Below are positions 49,568-59,093 of a stretch of DNA of 64,000 bases, in pieces; within the stretch, counting starts at the first letter, position 1, and every line of letters begins with the position of its first letter. A program made the translations under genes and the position numbers. This stretch comes from Oxalobacteraceae bacterium. Its GTDB lineage: Bacteria > Pseudomonadota > Gammaproteobacteria > Burkholderiales > Burkholderiaceae_D. The stretch covers positions 1 through 64,000 of the forward strand of contig JAUYNR010000087.1 in NCBI GenBank assembly GCA_030698225.1. Reading direction: 5' to 3'. The notes under the pieces are model-generated. The model did not search any database. It was not told the origin of the DNA and was given only the letters and a program-made list of their open reading frames with translations.

Positions 49568-51856
49568 ATGAAAACTGCCTCGCCGCTATCGTTATCGAAA
49601 AAATATCAACTGCCTGCCGCCTGGCAGCATGACCTGCATTCCCAACTGGCCGCGAATGAAGCCATGCTGGCGCACTGCGAACTCGATCTCGATGCGCAAT
49701 TGCGTTTCGTGCCGGGCATCGTGGTGGTCAGCAACCTGCGGCTGCTGTTCAAAAGCCGCGACGACGCCGCATGGCAGGAATGGCGGTACCGGCCCGATCT
49801 GACCCTGCTGCACCACGACCATGCGGGCGTGGGCAGCCTGGAGCTGCACGATGGCGATGCCCGGCTGGCCTGCTGGCGCTACACGCTGGGCCATAACCCG
49901 GACGCGATGCGGCTGATAGCCCAGTTCGTCCAGCACTGCGATGCGGCGGTGTCCGGGCAGCCGGTGGCCGAACCCGAGCAGGCCGTGTGCCCGAGCTGCA
50001 ACGCGATTCTGGAGCCGGGGCAGGAAGAATGTCCGATCTGCAGCCCGGAAGCCGCTGTTGCGCCGTCGAGCTGGACCCTGTTTCGGCTGTGGCGCTTCGC
50101 CCGGCCTTACAACGGCCAGTTGCTGCTGGGGTTTTTGCTGACGCTGGCCTCCACCGCTGCGACCCTGGTGCCGCCTTACCTGACCATGCCGCTGATGGAC
50201 AATGTGCTGATTCCGTACCAGAACGGGGCGCCGATCGACGTCGATCTGGTCGCGCTGTATCTGGGCGGCCTGTTCGGCTCGGCCTTGCTGGCCTGGCTGC
50301 TGGGCTGGGCCCGCACTTACATTCTGGCGCTGGTGTCCGAGCGCATCGGCGCCGACTTGCGCACCAGCACCTACGAACACCTGCTGCGGCTGTCGCTCGA
50401 ATATTTCGGCGGCAAGCGCACCGGCGACCTGATGACGCGGATCGGCTCCGAAACCGACCGCATCTGCGTGTTCCTGTCGCTGCACCTGCTGGACTTCGCC
50501 ACCGACGTGCTGATGATCGTGATGACGGCGGCGATCCTGATTTCGATCAACCCGTGGCTGGCGCTGGTGACGCTGGTGCCGTTGCCGTTCATCGCCTGGA
50601 TGATCCATGTAGTGCGCAACAAATTGCGCTACGGCTTCGAAAAAATCGACCGCATCTGGTCCGAAGTGACCAATGTGCTGGCCGATACGATTCCCGGCAT
50701 CCGCGTGGTCAAGGCGTTTGCGCAGGAAAAACGCGAGGCCGCGCGCTTTCGCGAAGCCAACAACCACAATCTCGCAATCAACGACCGGGTCAACAAGATC
50801 TGGTCGCTGTTTTCGCCGACCGTGGGCTTTTTGACTGAAATCGGCTTGCTGGTGGTGTGGGCGGTCGGCATCTGGCAAGTCGCGCACGGGATGATCACGG
50901 TCGGCGTGCTGACCGCTTTCCTGGCCTACATCAGCCGCTTCTATACCCGGCTCGATTCGATGAGCCGGATCGTCTCGGTGACGCAGAAGGCCGCGGCCGG
51001 CGCCAAGCGCATCTTCGATATCCTCGACCATGTATCGAGCGTGCCGGAAGCGGCCAATCCGGTCCACCTGACGCAGGTCGAAGGCCGCATCGAGATCAAA
51101 AATGTCGGTTTCCGCTACGGCAACCGGGCGGTGATCCGCGATCTCGACCTGGTCATCAAGCCGGGCGAGATGATCGGCCTGGTCGGTCACAGCGGTTCCG
51201 GCAAGAGCACGCTGGTCAACCTGATCTGCCGTTTTTACGATGTTTCGTCTGGCGCGATCCTGGTCGACGGGGTCGACATCCGCTCGCTGCCGATCTCCGA
51301 ATACCGCAGCAACATCGGTCTGGTGCTGCAGGAGCCGTTCCTGTTCTTTGGCACCATCGCCGACAATATCGCCTACGGCAAGCCGGCTGCCAGCCGGGCC
51401 CAGATCATAGCCGCCGCGCGCGCCGCCAATGCGCATGAATTCATCCTGCGGCTGCCGCACGGCTACGATTCGATGGTCGGCGAGCGCGGCCAGACCCTGT
51501 CCGGCGGCGAGCGGCAGCGGATCTCGATTGCGCGCGCGCTGCTGATCGATCCGCATATCCTGATCATGGATGAGGCCACCTCTTCGGTCGATACCACCAC
51601 CGAACGCGAGATCCAGAAGGCGCTGGACAACCTGGTGCGCGGCCGCACCACGATCGCGATCGCGCACCGCTTATCCACGCTGCGCCAGGCCGACCGGCTG
51701 GTGGTGCTGGATCGCGGCCAGATCGTCGAAGTCGGCAAGCACGATGAGCTGCTGGCGCGCCAGGGCGCCTACTATCGGCTGTATCAGGCCCAGGCGCGCC
51801 AGGCCGAGCAAGACCGGCTGGAACACAGCGCGGAACTCGAGGAAAGCATCGCATGA
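49568..51856 (+). CDS. ABC transporter (fused permease/ATPase), cyanophycin-cluster-associated type
   Basis: Zinc-ribbon-like CPSCNAILEPGQEECPIC before the TM domain; LVGHSGSGKSTLVNLICRFYD, LSGGERQRISIARALLIDPHILIMDEATSSVD; adjacent to cphA pair and DUF1854. Confidence 0.9.
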   Translation: MKTASPLSLSKKYQLPAAWQHDLHSQLAANEAMLAHCELDLDAQLRFVPGIVVVSNLRLLFKSRDDAAWQEWRYRPDLTLLHHDHAGVGSLELHDGDARLACWRYTLGHNPDAMRLIAQFVQHCDAAVSGQPVAEPEQAVCPSCNAILEPGQEECPICSPEAAVAPSSWTLFRLWRFARPYNGQLLLGFLLTLASTAATLVPPYLTMPLMDNVLIPYQNGAPIDVDLVALYLGGLFGSALLAWLLGWARTYILALVSERIGADLRTSTYEHLLRLSLEYFGGKRTGDLMTRIGSETDRICVFLSLHLLDFATDVLMIVMTAAILISINPWLALVTLVPLPFIAWMIHVVRNKLRYGFEKIDRIWSEVTNVLADTIPGIRVVKAFAQEKREAARFREANNHNLAINDRVNKIWSLFSPTVGFLTEIGLLVVWAVGIWQVAHGMITVGVLTAFLAYISRFYTRLDSMSRIVSVTQKAAAGAKRIFDILDHVSSVPEAANPVHLTQVEGRIEIKNVGFRYGNRAVIRDLDLVIKPGEMIGLVGHSGSGKSTLVNLICRFYDVSSGAILVDGVDIRSLPISEYRSNIGLVLQEPFLFFGTIADNIAYGKPAASRAQIIAAARAANAHEFILRLPHGYDSMVGERGQTLSGGERQRISIARALLIDPHILIMDEATSSVDTTTEREIQKALDNLVRGRTTIAIAHRLSTLRQADRLVVLDRGQIVEVGKHDELLARQGAYYRLYQAQARQAEQDRLEHSAELEESIA

Positions 51857-52320
51857 ACGACTTTACTTTAGAGCGCAATGCGTTCGGCCAGCTGGTATTC
51901 GGCGCGCCCGGGGAGGACCAGAGTCAAGTCGGGGTGGTGCCGGTGCGCGCATTTCCGATCGCCGCGCCCGATGACGGGATTGCGATCGTCAGCAGCGACG
52001 GGCGCGAACTGGCCTGGATCGAGCAACTGAGCGATTTGCCCGAGCCCGTGCGGATCTTGCTGGAGCAGGAGCTGGCCAGCCGCGAGTTCTTGCCGCAGAT
52101 CCTGAAGATCCGGCATGTGTCGGCGTTCGCCACCCCCAGCACCTGGCAGGTCGACACCGACCGCGGCGCCACCAGCTTCGTGCTCAAGGGAGAAGAAGAC
52201 ATCCGCCGCATCGGCCCGGACGGGCTGATCGTCGCCGACAACCACGGTGTCCAGTATCTGGTGCGCGACCTGCGGGCGCTGGATCATGGCAGCCGCAAGC
52301 TGCTGGACCGGTTCTTGTAG
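51853..52320 (+). CDS. DUF1854-family protein (cyanophycin-cluster-associated)
   Basis: FTLERNAFGQLVFGAPGEDQSQVGVVPVRAFPIAAPDDGIAIVSSDGRELAWIEQL; overlaps ABC gene stop. Confidence 0.85.
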   Translation: MNDFTLERNAFGQLVFGAPGEDQSQVGVVPVRAFPIAAPDDGIAIVSSDGRELAWIEQLSDLPEPVRILLEQELASREFLPQILKIRHVSAFATPSTWQVDTDRGATSFVLKGEEDIRRIGPDGLIVADNHGVQYLVRDLRALDHGSRKLLDRFL

Positions 52321-52371
52321 CGCTGCGGTTGATAGCCGGCATGCCAATCAAGTGCGAAGCCCTGCGGTTCT

Positions 52372-52454
52372 GGAGCGGACCCGGCCGCGACCGGCTCTTA
52401 CCCGACTCCGATATCAGTCCTTTCAGGACTGTTCGCGCCCGGGTGCGCTCCTAC
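52372..52454. repeat. Hybrid REP (type-2 left arm, type-1 right arm)
   Basis: GGAGCGGACCCGGCCGCGACCGG ... TTCGCGCCCGGGTGCGCTCCTAC. Confidence 0.85.
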
Positions 52455-52553
52455 AAAAAACTGTTTATAGGCTGGGTATGCAGAAAAACATATCATTTTC
52501 CGCTTGTATTTAAAGGCTATAAAATAATACATGCATATGTATTATTTTCTGTC

Positions 52554-54131
52554 TCAAGCCGCTGCCAGCAAACTGTCCAGCCGGTCCCAACTGTCGATTA
52601 AATCTGCAAAGCCGTTGCTGCCGGCCCGACTCTCGAATACCACGGCGTGCGCCAACTCGACCGGTGATAGCGGCTGTTGCACGCTGGCGAGCTTTTCCAG
52701 CACTGCAATGTCGGCTTCCGACGGGTCGGTGCCGAGCGCGCTGCGCTGCCGGATGCGCTGCTGCAGGGTCGCTGCATCGGCCCGGGTCGATGCGATCACG
52801 AACGGCAGCGCCATCTGCTGCGCGAGTTGGCCGAACTCGGCCCGCTCTTGCTGCCGCAGGAACGCGGCGTCGATGATCACCGTCCAGCCCGCCGCCAGCA
52901 ACTGGCGCGCGGTTTGCTGCAGATGGGCATAGGTTTTCCGGGTTGCCGCTGCGCTGTAAATATCCTGGTCTGTGTTGCTGCGGTCGAGGGCCGCAAGGCC
53001 GAACAGGCGCTTGCGCTCGACGTCGGAGCGCAGCCGGATCGCCTGCCGGCGCACCAGCAGTTCCAGCGCCAGCGTGCTTTTGCCGGAACCGGGCAAGCCG
53101 TGGGTGATGATCAGCGCCCCGCGCCGGGTGCGCAGCAGCGTTGCGGCCAGGTCCAGGTAGCTGCGGCCGCTGGCCAGCGCCTGCGCCGCATCGGCCTGCG
53201 ACAGGCCGGGCTGGCCGATGCGGATGGCGCTTACCTTGGCGCGCACTGTGGCGCGGCCGGCCAGGTAGAAGCGCAGCAGCGCAACGCCCGCATAGTCGCC
53301 GGTGATTTCCAGATAGGCATTCAGCAGCCGAAACGCGAGTCCGCCGTGCTGGCGGTGGATCAGGTCCATCATCGGAAAAGCGAGTTCGTTGATGACGTCG
53401 ATCCAGCGCAAACCGGGATCGAATTCGAGGCAGTCGAACGGCACCGGTTGATCGTCGAGCAGCACGATATTGCCCAGGTGCAGGTCGCCGTGGCATTCGC
53501 GCACGAAACCATCGTGGCGGCGCTGTTCGAACAGCGGCCGGCAGGCGGAAAATTCGGCTTCGGTGGCCTGCTGCAACGCTTGTAATGTGCTGCGCGCACC
53601 GCCGTCGCCCAGCAGCGCACCCAGTTGTTCGAAATTCTGCCGGCTGACGGCCAGAATGGCGTCGGCAGTGCCGAACGCGCTGGCCGGGTCGGCCGGCGCC
53701 AGGCTGGCGTGAAAGCGCGCCAGTACCGCGGCCAGGCGGTCGATATGCGGGGCGCGCAACTGGCCGGCTGCCAGCATCACGTCCATCTGGGCGGAACCAT
53801 CGAAACGGCGCATCCTGACCGCGTATTCAAGCGCCGGCAAGCCGCCCAGCAACGGCGCATCGACACTGCCGCCGATCGGAACCACATCGAGATACAGTTC
53901 CGGCGCCAGCCGCCGGTTGAGCCGAATTTCTTCCTCGCAATAGAATTCCCGTTTGGCCAGCGTGCTGAAATCGAGAAAGCCCAGATCGAGCGCCTTCTTG
54001 ATCTTGTATGCGGTGTCGCCGCTGAGCAGAATCCATGAAATATGGGTTTCAATCAACTCCATCTGCTGCCGCTGCAGCGCGTGGATGAGCTGCAATTGCT
54101 GGCTCAGCGCGGCTGGTGGCTTGTTTGGCAT
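52554..54131 (-). CDS. Bifunctional aminoglycoside phosphotransferase-like / AAA ATP-binding protein
   Basis: VRECHGDLHLGNIVLLDDQPVPFDCLEFDP kinase motif plus P-loop ITHGLPGSGKSTLALELL. Confidence 0.88.
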   Translation of the reverse strand: MPNKPPAALSQQLQLIHALQRQQMELIETHISWILLSGDTAYKIKKALDLGFLDFSTLAKREFYCEEEIRLNRRLAPELYLDVVPIGGSVDAPLLGGLPALEYAVRMRRFDGSAQMDVMLAAGQLRAPHIDRLAAVLARFHASLAPADPASAFGTADAILAVSRQNFEQLGALLGDGGARSTLQALQQATEAEFSACRPLFEQRRHDGFVRECHGDLHLGNIVLLDDQPVPFDCLEFDPGLRWIDVINELAFPMMDLIHRQHGGLAFRLLNAYLEITGDYAGVALLRFYLAGRATVRAKVSAIRIGQPGLSQADAAQALASGRSYLDLAATLLRTRRGALIITHGLPGSGKSTLALELLVRRQAIRLRSDVERKRLFGLAALDRSNTDQDIYSAAATRKTYAHLQQTARQLLAAGWTVIIDAAFLRQQERAEFGQLAQQMALPFVIASTRADAATLQQRIRQRSALGTDPSEADIAVLEKLASVQQPLSPVELAHAVVFESRAGSNGFADLIDSWDRLDSLLAAA

Positions 54132-54153
54132 CGCATGTTTCCTGGCTAATTAA

Positions 54154-54201
54154 GTAGTGCAGGCCTCCGTGCCTGCATGCAGGCACGGAGGCCTGCACTA
54201 C
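54154..54201. repeat. Perfect 48-bp palindrome
   Basis: GTAGTGCAGGCCTCCGTGCCTGCA|TGCAGGCACGGAGGCCTGCACTAC, 24-bp arms, no loop. Confidence 0.97.
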
Positions 54202-54206
54202 TTGAA

Positions 54207-54659
54207 TCAATGCTTGATCGCGTCTGCTGCGGCGCCATTGAGCGGCCGTGCCGGCACTTGCAGTGCGATGGTTTGGCGCTGCTTGTCCTTGCCTTCGACC
54301 ACCAGCGTCAGCGGCACCAGGTCGCCGGCCTTGATTTGCTGTTTCAGGTTGACCAGCATGATGTGATAACCGCCCGGCTTCAGATCGACAGGCTTGCCTG
54401 CCGGCAAGTCCAGGCCGGGAACCGCACGCATCCGCATGATGTTGTTTGCCATCGACATTTGATGGATTTCGACCACGCCGGCTGCCGGCGAGCGCACTTC
54501 GACCAGGCGCGCATCCTGTCTGGCGCTCAGTTGCATGAAGGCGCCTGTGGTCTTCTGCTGCTGCACGGTGGCGCGCACCCACGGGTCTTTGACCTCGACC
54601 TGGGCCAGCGCGGCAGTGGCGGAAAGTGCGAGCAGGGAAGCAAGAATCACATGTTTCAC
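54207..54659 (-). CDS. Copper chaperone PCu(A)C family protein
   Basis: Signal peptide, MQLSARQDARLVEVRSPAAGVVEIHQMSMANNIMRMRAV...GGYHIMLVNLKQ. Confidence 0.92.
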   Translation of the reverse strand: MKHVILASLLALSATAALAQVEVKDPWVRATVQQQKTTGAFMQLSARQDARLVEVRSPAAGVVEIHQMSMANNIMRMRAVPGLDLPAGKPVDLKPGGYHIMLVNLKQQIKAGDLVPLTLVVEGKDKQRQTIALQVPARPLNGAAADAIKH

Positions 54660-54734
54660 GGGTTTCCTTTATGGCGGGCCCGACTGCGCAGTGCAGTCGG
54701 TGCCGATTCAAACATACAAGACGCGCAGCGACTT

Positions 54735-54862
54735 GCTTTGCTCCCTTCTCCCGGCATGGCTTTTCCTGGTGCCCGAATCGCCATGCGATTCGCCTGCGGG
54801 AGAAGGGGAGGGCGGCCAAGGCGCTTTCATTCAGCGTGGCATTTTCGCCATCGCCGTTGGCA
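54735..54862. repeat. CTCCCTTCTCCC repeat with long loop and extended flank
   Basis: CTCCCTTCTCCCG...GCGGGAGAAGGGGAGGGCGGCCAAGGCGCTTTCATTCAGCGTGGCATTTTCGCCATCGCCGTT. Confidence 0.75.
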
Positions 54863-54925
54863 GGAGTCTTTGCGCGTGTCGCACGCCGAAGGATACCGCA
54901 TGCGGGATTTTGCGGCGCGGGCGCG

Positions 54926-55156
54926 TCAGCGCAGCGCCGCGTTCAGATGGTCGACGATCTCGGCCCAGTCGGCATCTTCCAGAATTTCTTCGCGCAAGAA
55001 TGCGGCTTGGGCCGGGGTCCAGAACGGCGCATCGGCCAGTGCGACATCGGCCGCCAGCGGCGCATGGGTGACGATGAAGCGGTCGATCGCCTCGGGCTCG
55101 GTGGGCAGGCCGAGCTGCTTGAACAGTTCCTCGAGCGGGTGTACCGGTTGTTCCAT
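54926..55156 (-). CDS. DUF2789-family protein
   Basis: HPLEELFKQLGLPTEPEAIDRFIVTHAPL...ADWAEIVDHLNAALR. Confidence 0.85.
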   Translation of the reverse strand: MEQPVHPLEELFKQLGLPTEPEAIDRFIVTHAPLAADVALADAPFWTPAQAAFLREEILEDADWAEIVDHLNAALR

Positions 55157-55180
55157 GACAGTCTCCTGGTGGATTGATTT

Positions 55181-55498
55181 TCAATGCGCGCTGCGGCGCT
55201 TGAGCTGGGTTTTCAGTGCCGCGACTTCATCCAGCAGGTCCAGCGCCAGCGCAGCCCCGGCCGGATTGATTTCGAGGTCGCGCATCAGCCGCATCGTCAG
55301 CCGTGCGCGCTGCAGCGCCGCGCCGCCAAAGCGCCACTCCTGCGGCTGCTGGCCGCGCGGCTCCAGTATCCCTTCCAGCACCCACAGCGTAAGCTGCTCC
55401 TGCGGCGCATCGCAAGCCTGGGACAGCTCAACCAGGGTCAGCTCGATTTCATCGTCGACCACCTGGGCTTGCAGATAGGTCGTAGTCGTTTGGTTCAT
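55181..55498 (-). CDS. cbpM: Chaperone modulator CbpM
   Basis: MerR-like small protein directly upstream of the terminator-proximal block, adjacent to cbpA. Confidence 0.88.
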   Translation of the reverse strand: MNQTTTTYLQAQVVDDEIELTLVELSQACDAPQEQLTLWVLEGILEPRGQQPQEWRFGGAALQRARLTMRLMRDLEINPAGAALALDLLDEVAALKTQLKRRSAH

Positions 55499-55510
55499 CG
55501 CGAATTTTCC

Positions 55511-56467
55511 TTACAGTTGCAGATGGGCGCGCGGGTTGAACTCGAAGGCTTGCGCCATCGCGCGGTAGGCCTCCTTGGCGCGCTCGTTGTCGGCGCTCGG
55601 CAGCGCGATCGTCAGCACCGCGTACAGATCGCCGGCCGGGTTGCCGGGAATGCCTTTGCCTTTCAGGCGCAGCTTGCGCCCGGCGCTGGAGCCGGCAGGA
55701 ATGGCCAGCTGCACCGAACCCGCGGGCGTCGGGGCGGTGACGCTGCCGCCGAGCGCGGCTTCCCAGGGCGCCAGCGGCAAATCGAAATAGACGTCGCGGC
55801 CGTCGACCCGATAGTGCGGGTGCGCTCGGAATACGATCTCCAGGTACAGGTCGCCGGCCGGCCCGCCGCCGAGCCCCGGCCCGCCCTGGCCGGAGAGTCG
55901 CAAATGCTGGCCTTCGCGCACGCCTTTCGGGATCTGGATGTCGAGCGTGCGTTCGCGGGTGACGACATGGCCCTGGGCGTCCGTTGCCGGCATCCGTAGC
56001 GAAATGCTGCGCCGCGCCCCGTGGTAGGCGTCCTTCAGGTCGATTTCAACCTTCGCATGGTGATCCTGGCCCTGCGCACGCATGGTCTGGCGCGCCGCAT
56101 GCGGGTGCCCGCGCCCGGTCCGGCGGCCGAACAACGCTTCGAAAAAATCACTGTAATCGGCGCCATCACCGGCCCCGCCCCCCATGTCGCGGCCGCTGAA
56201 TTCGAAACCGGCATCCCAGTTCGGCGGCGGCTGGAATTCCTGCCCGCTCTGCCATTGGCTGCCGACCTGGTCGTAGGCGGCGCGGGTTTCCGGGTCCTTG
56301 AGCACCTTGTACGCTTCGCCCATCTCCTTGAAGCGCGCTTCCGCGTCGGCTTCCTTGCTGACATCCGGATGGTATTTGCGCGCCAGCTTGCGATATGCGC
56401 TCTTGATCTCATCCTGGGTCGCAGTGCGCGGCACCCCGAGGCTGGCGTAATAGTCTTTGTATTTCAT
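55511..56467 (-). CDS. cbpA: DnaJ-family curved DNA-binding protein CbpA
   Basis: MKYKDYYASLGVPRTATQDEIKSAYRKLARKYHPDVSK J-domain with HPD; DnaJ C-terminal domains. Confidence 0.94.
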   Translation of the reverse strand: MKYKDYYASLGVPRTATQDEIKSAYRKLARKYHPDVSKEADAEARFKEMGEAYKVLKDPETRAAYDQVGSQWQSGQEFQPPPNWDAGFEFSGRDMGGGAGDGADYSDFFEALFGRRTGRGHPHAARQTMRAQGQDHHAKVEIDLKDAYHGARRSISLRMPATDAQGHVVTRERTLDIQIPKGVREGQHLRLSGQGGPGLGGGPAGDLYLEIVFRAHPHYRVDGRDVYFDLPLAPWEAALGGSVTAPTPAGSVQLAIPAGSSAGRKLRLKGKGIPGNPAGDLYAVLTIALPSADNERAKEAYRAMAQAFEFNPRAHLQL

Positions 56468-56552
56468 CGGTCGAAGCGTCCCCGGGCGGCGTTAAGAGAA
56501 TTCAATATTGAAATTAGCGCATGTCGTCTCTGCGCTGCTTGCGTTGCATCAA

Positions 56553-57251
56553 TCACACCACCGCACCGAACAGCTTGCCGACGCCGGCGGTGATCGCCAT
56601 CGCCAGCGCACCCCAAAAAGCCACCCGCAGCGCGGCCTGCGGTACCGGCGCGCCGCCGGTGCGGGCGCCGAGCGCGCCCAGCGCAGTCAGGCACACCAGC
56701 GAGGTGCCGGCTACCAGCGGCACCAGCAGCGGCAGCGGGGCCAGCAACGTCGTCAGCAGCGGCAGGGCGGCGCCGGCGGCGAAGGTGGCGGCCGAGGTCA
56801 GCGCGGCCTGCACCGGGCGCGCGCGGGCGAGCCTGGAAATGCCGAGTTCGTCGCGCGCATGGGCGCCCAGCGCGTCATGCTGCATCAGCTGCTGCGCCAC
56901 CTGCGCGGCCAGTTCATGGGTCAGCCCGCGGTGCATGTAGATGGCGGTCAGTTCTTGCTGTTCGTGCTCAGGTTGCTCGGCCAGTTCGACCCGTTCGCGC
57001 TCCAGGTCGGCCTGTTCGGTGTCGGACTGCGAGCTGACCGAGACGTATTCGCCGGCCGCCATCGACATCGCTCCCGCCACCAGGCCGGCCACGCCGGCCA
57101 GCAGCAGCTCGCTGCGCCCGGCACTGGCGGCGGCAATCCCGACCATCAGGCTGGCAGTGGAGACGATGCCGTCGTTGGCCCCCAGCACCGCCGCGCGCAG
57201 CCAGCCGATGCGGTCGGTGCGGTGTCGTTCGCGGTGCTTGGCGTGGCGCAT
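56553..57251 (-). CDS. VIT1/CCC1 family iron/manganese transporter
   Basis: GWLRAAVLGANDGIVSTASLMVGIAAAS, GAMSMAAGEYVSVSSQSD. Confidence 0.93.
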   Translation of the reverse strand: MRHAKHRERHRTDRIGWLRAAVLGANDGIVSTASLMVGIAAASAGRSELLLAGVAGLVAGAMSMAAGEYVSVSSQSDTEQADLERERVELAEQPEHEQQELTAIYMHRGLTHELAAQVAQQLMQHDALGAHARDELGISRLARARPVQAALTSAATFAAGAALPLLTTLLAPLPLLVPLVAGTSLVCLTALGALGARTGGAPVPQAALRVAFWGALAMAITAGVGKLFGAVV

Positions 57252-57354
57252 GTCGGGCCTTCACTGTTGGTAATATTGATGGAGTATGCTTAAAAATAGG
57301 ATAATTACCGCAGATAAATAAAGCGGTATTGAAAATACATGCCTTTGTATGCTC

Positions 57355-58002
57355 TCAGAGCGTCGAAGTGAATTCCGACGGCGCCGGCCGCGCATGCTGC
57401 GGCTTGCGGCGGTTGACGGTGCCGATGTTGACGAAGCATGCCGGATGCTCGCCGATGGTCAGCGCAAATAATGTGCGCATGTGCGCCGATGTCATCGCCT
57501 GGCCGCTGGTGAGGCCGGCGCCGAAACCCATCGCATGCGCCGACAGCAGCATGTTCTGCAGCGCGCAGCCCAGCGACACCATCCGTTCCAGCGCCGGAAT
57601 ATCCGGCTCGGCCGGCCCCAGCCGGGCCACGGCCAGCAGCAGCAGCGGCGCGCGGTGCGCCTTTTCGCGCGCGGCCGCAATCTGCTCGGGGGTGGCGTCG
57701 GGGTCGCGCTCGATCAGCGCCTGCGCGAACACTTCGCCCAGCAGCGCACGCTTGTGCTGCGGGATGATGACGAAGCGCCACGGATGCAGCTGGCCGTGGT
57801 CCGGTGCTGCTGCGGCGGCGGCCAGCAATTGTTCGAGTTGCGCCGGACTCGGGCCCGGTGCTGCCAGGCGTTTCGGCGAAATGTTCTGGCGCGAGTGAAT
57901 CAATGCCTGGGCGGCGTCGCACAACTCCTCTGCCGATACCGCTGGCGGGGCGCCATCTGCGGCGGCAGCATTGTGCATCGGTGCTGCGATCGGTAGTTTC
58001 AT
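57355..58002 (-). CDS. Nitroreductase family protein
   Basis: LIHSRQNISPKRL, AAAAPDHGQLHPWRFVII, ALQNMLLSAHAMGFGAGLTSG. Confidence 0.9.
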   Translation of the reverse strand: MKLPIAAPMHNAAAADGAPPAVSAEELCDAAQALIHSRQNISPKRLAAPGPSPAQLEQLLAAAAAAPDHGQLHPWRFVIIPQHKRALLGEVFAQALIERDPDATPEQIAAAREKAHRAPLLLLAVARLGPAEPDIPALERMVSLGCALQNMLLSAHAMGFGAGLTSGQAMTSAHMRTLFALTIGEHPACFVNIGTVNRRKPQHARPAPSEFTSTL

Positions 58003-58220
58003 GAGCATTTCCCTGCAATCGTGCAAACCTGAAAACCCGATTCTGCATTATCGGGCTGGCGCGCGCAATCGATCGCGGTCCGTTTTGCCTGCAGCCGAGG
58101 CAAGGCATGCTAAATTCTTGCTTGCAAGAATGTTGTCAACCTTTCCAGGAGAACCATCATGCGCTGCCATATTCCTCTTTTCCCGCAATGCGGGCGCGCC
58201 GCCGAGTTGCGGAGCCGGCA

Positions 58221-59093
58221 ATGAAGCTGCCCGTGTTGCGGCGCATGCCGGCGCTGCTGCTGTTGCTGTCGTTGGGCGGCGTGCTGCATCCGGGGCCGCT
58301 GGCGTATGCGGCTGAAGCTGCAGCGCCGCTGGTGCTGCTGGCGCAGGATTTCAGTGATGCGATCGACCCCGGCGCCTACCTGGTGAGCGAAAAACTCGAT
58401 GGCGTGCGCGCGCTGTGGGATGGCAACAGCTTGCGCTTTCGCAGCGGCAGGATGATCCGGGCGCCCGACTGGTTTATTGCCGGCCTGCCGGCCCACCCGC
58501 TGGACGGCGAGCTGTGGATGGGGCGGCGCAATTTCGACCGGCTGTCGGCGGCAGTGCGGCGCGACAGTCCGCGCGATGCCGAGTGGCATCAGATCAGCTA
58601 TCAAGTGTTCGAGTGGCCGCAAGCGCCCGGCACTTTCAGCGAGCGGCTGGCGGCGCTGCAGCTGAGTATTGCGCGCGCCAATCTGGGCCGGCTGCAATTG
58701 GTGCCGCAACAGCGCATCGCCAGTCGCCAGGCGCTGCACGCCCGCCTGCAGCAGGTGGTGCGCGCCGGCGGCGAGGGCCTGATGCTGCACCGCGCCGATG
58801 CGCTCTGGCAAACCGGGCGCAGCGATGCGCTGCTGAAACTCAAGCCGCAGCATGATGCCGAGGCCAGGGTCGTGGCCCATTTGCCGGGGAAAGGGAAGTA
58901 CCAGGGCATGTGCGGCGCCTTGCTGATGGAAAGTCCCGACGGCCAGCGCTTCCGGTTGGGCAGCGGCATGAGCGACGCGCAGCGCCGCGCGCCGCCGCCG
59001 GTCGGCAGCGTGGTGACCTACCGTTACCGCGAACGCACGCCGGCCGGCTTGCCGCGCTTTGCCAGCTTCCTGCGGGTGCGCGCGCCGGAGTAA
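58221..59093 (+). CDS. ATP-dependent DNA ligase with signal peptide (Lig E-like, periplasmic)
   Basis: Hydrophobic N-terminal signal, SEKLDGVRALWDG (KxDG active site), EGLMLHRADALWQTGRSDALLKLKPQHDAEARVV. Confidence 0.9.
   Translation: MKLPVLRRMPALLLLLSLGGVLHPGPLAYAAEAAAPLVLLAQDFSDAIDPGAYLVSEKLDGVRALWDGNSLRFRSGRMIRAPDWFIAGLPAHPLDGELWMGRRNFDRLSAAVRRDSPRDAEWHQISYQVFEWPQAPGTFSERLAALQLSIARANLGRLQLVPQQRIASRQALHARLQQVVRAGGEGLMLHRADALWQTGRSDALLKLKPQHDAEARVVAHLPGKGKYQGMCGALLMESPDGQRFRLGSGMSDAQRRAPPPVGSVVTYRYRERTPAGLPRFASFLRVRAPE

Noticed and set aside
49592-51667. 691-aa minus-strand ORF opposite the ABC transporter
   Set aside because: Antisense shadow; biased composition with no domain features, and the plus strand encodes a full ABC transporter.
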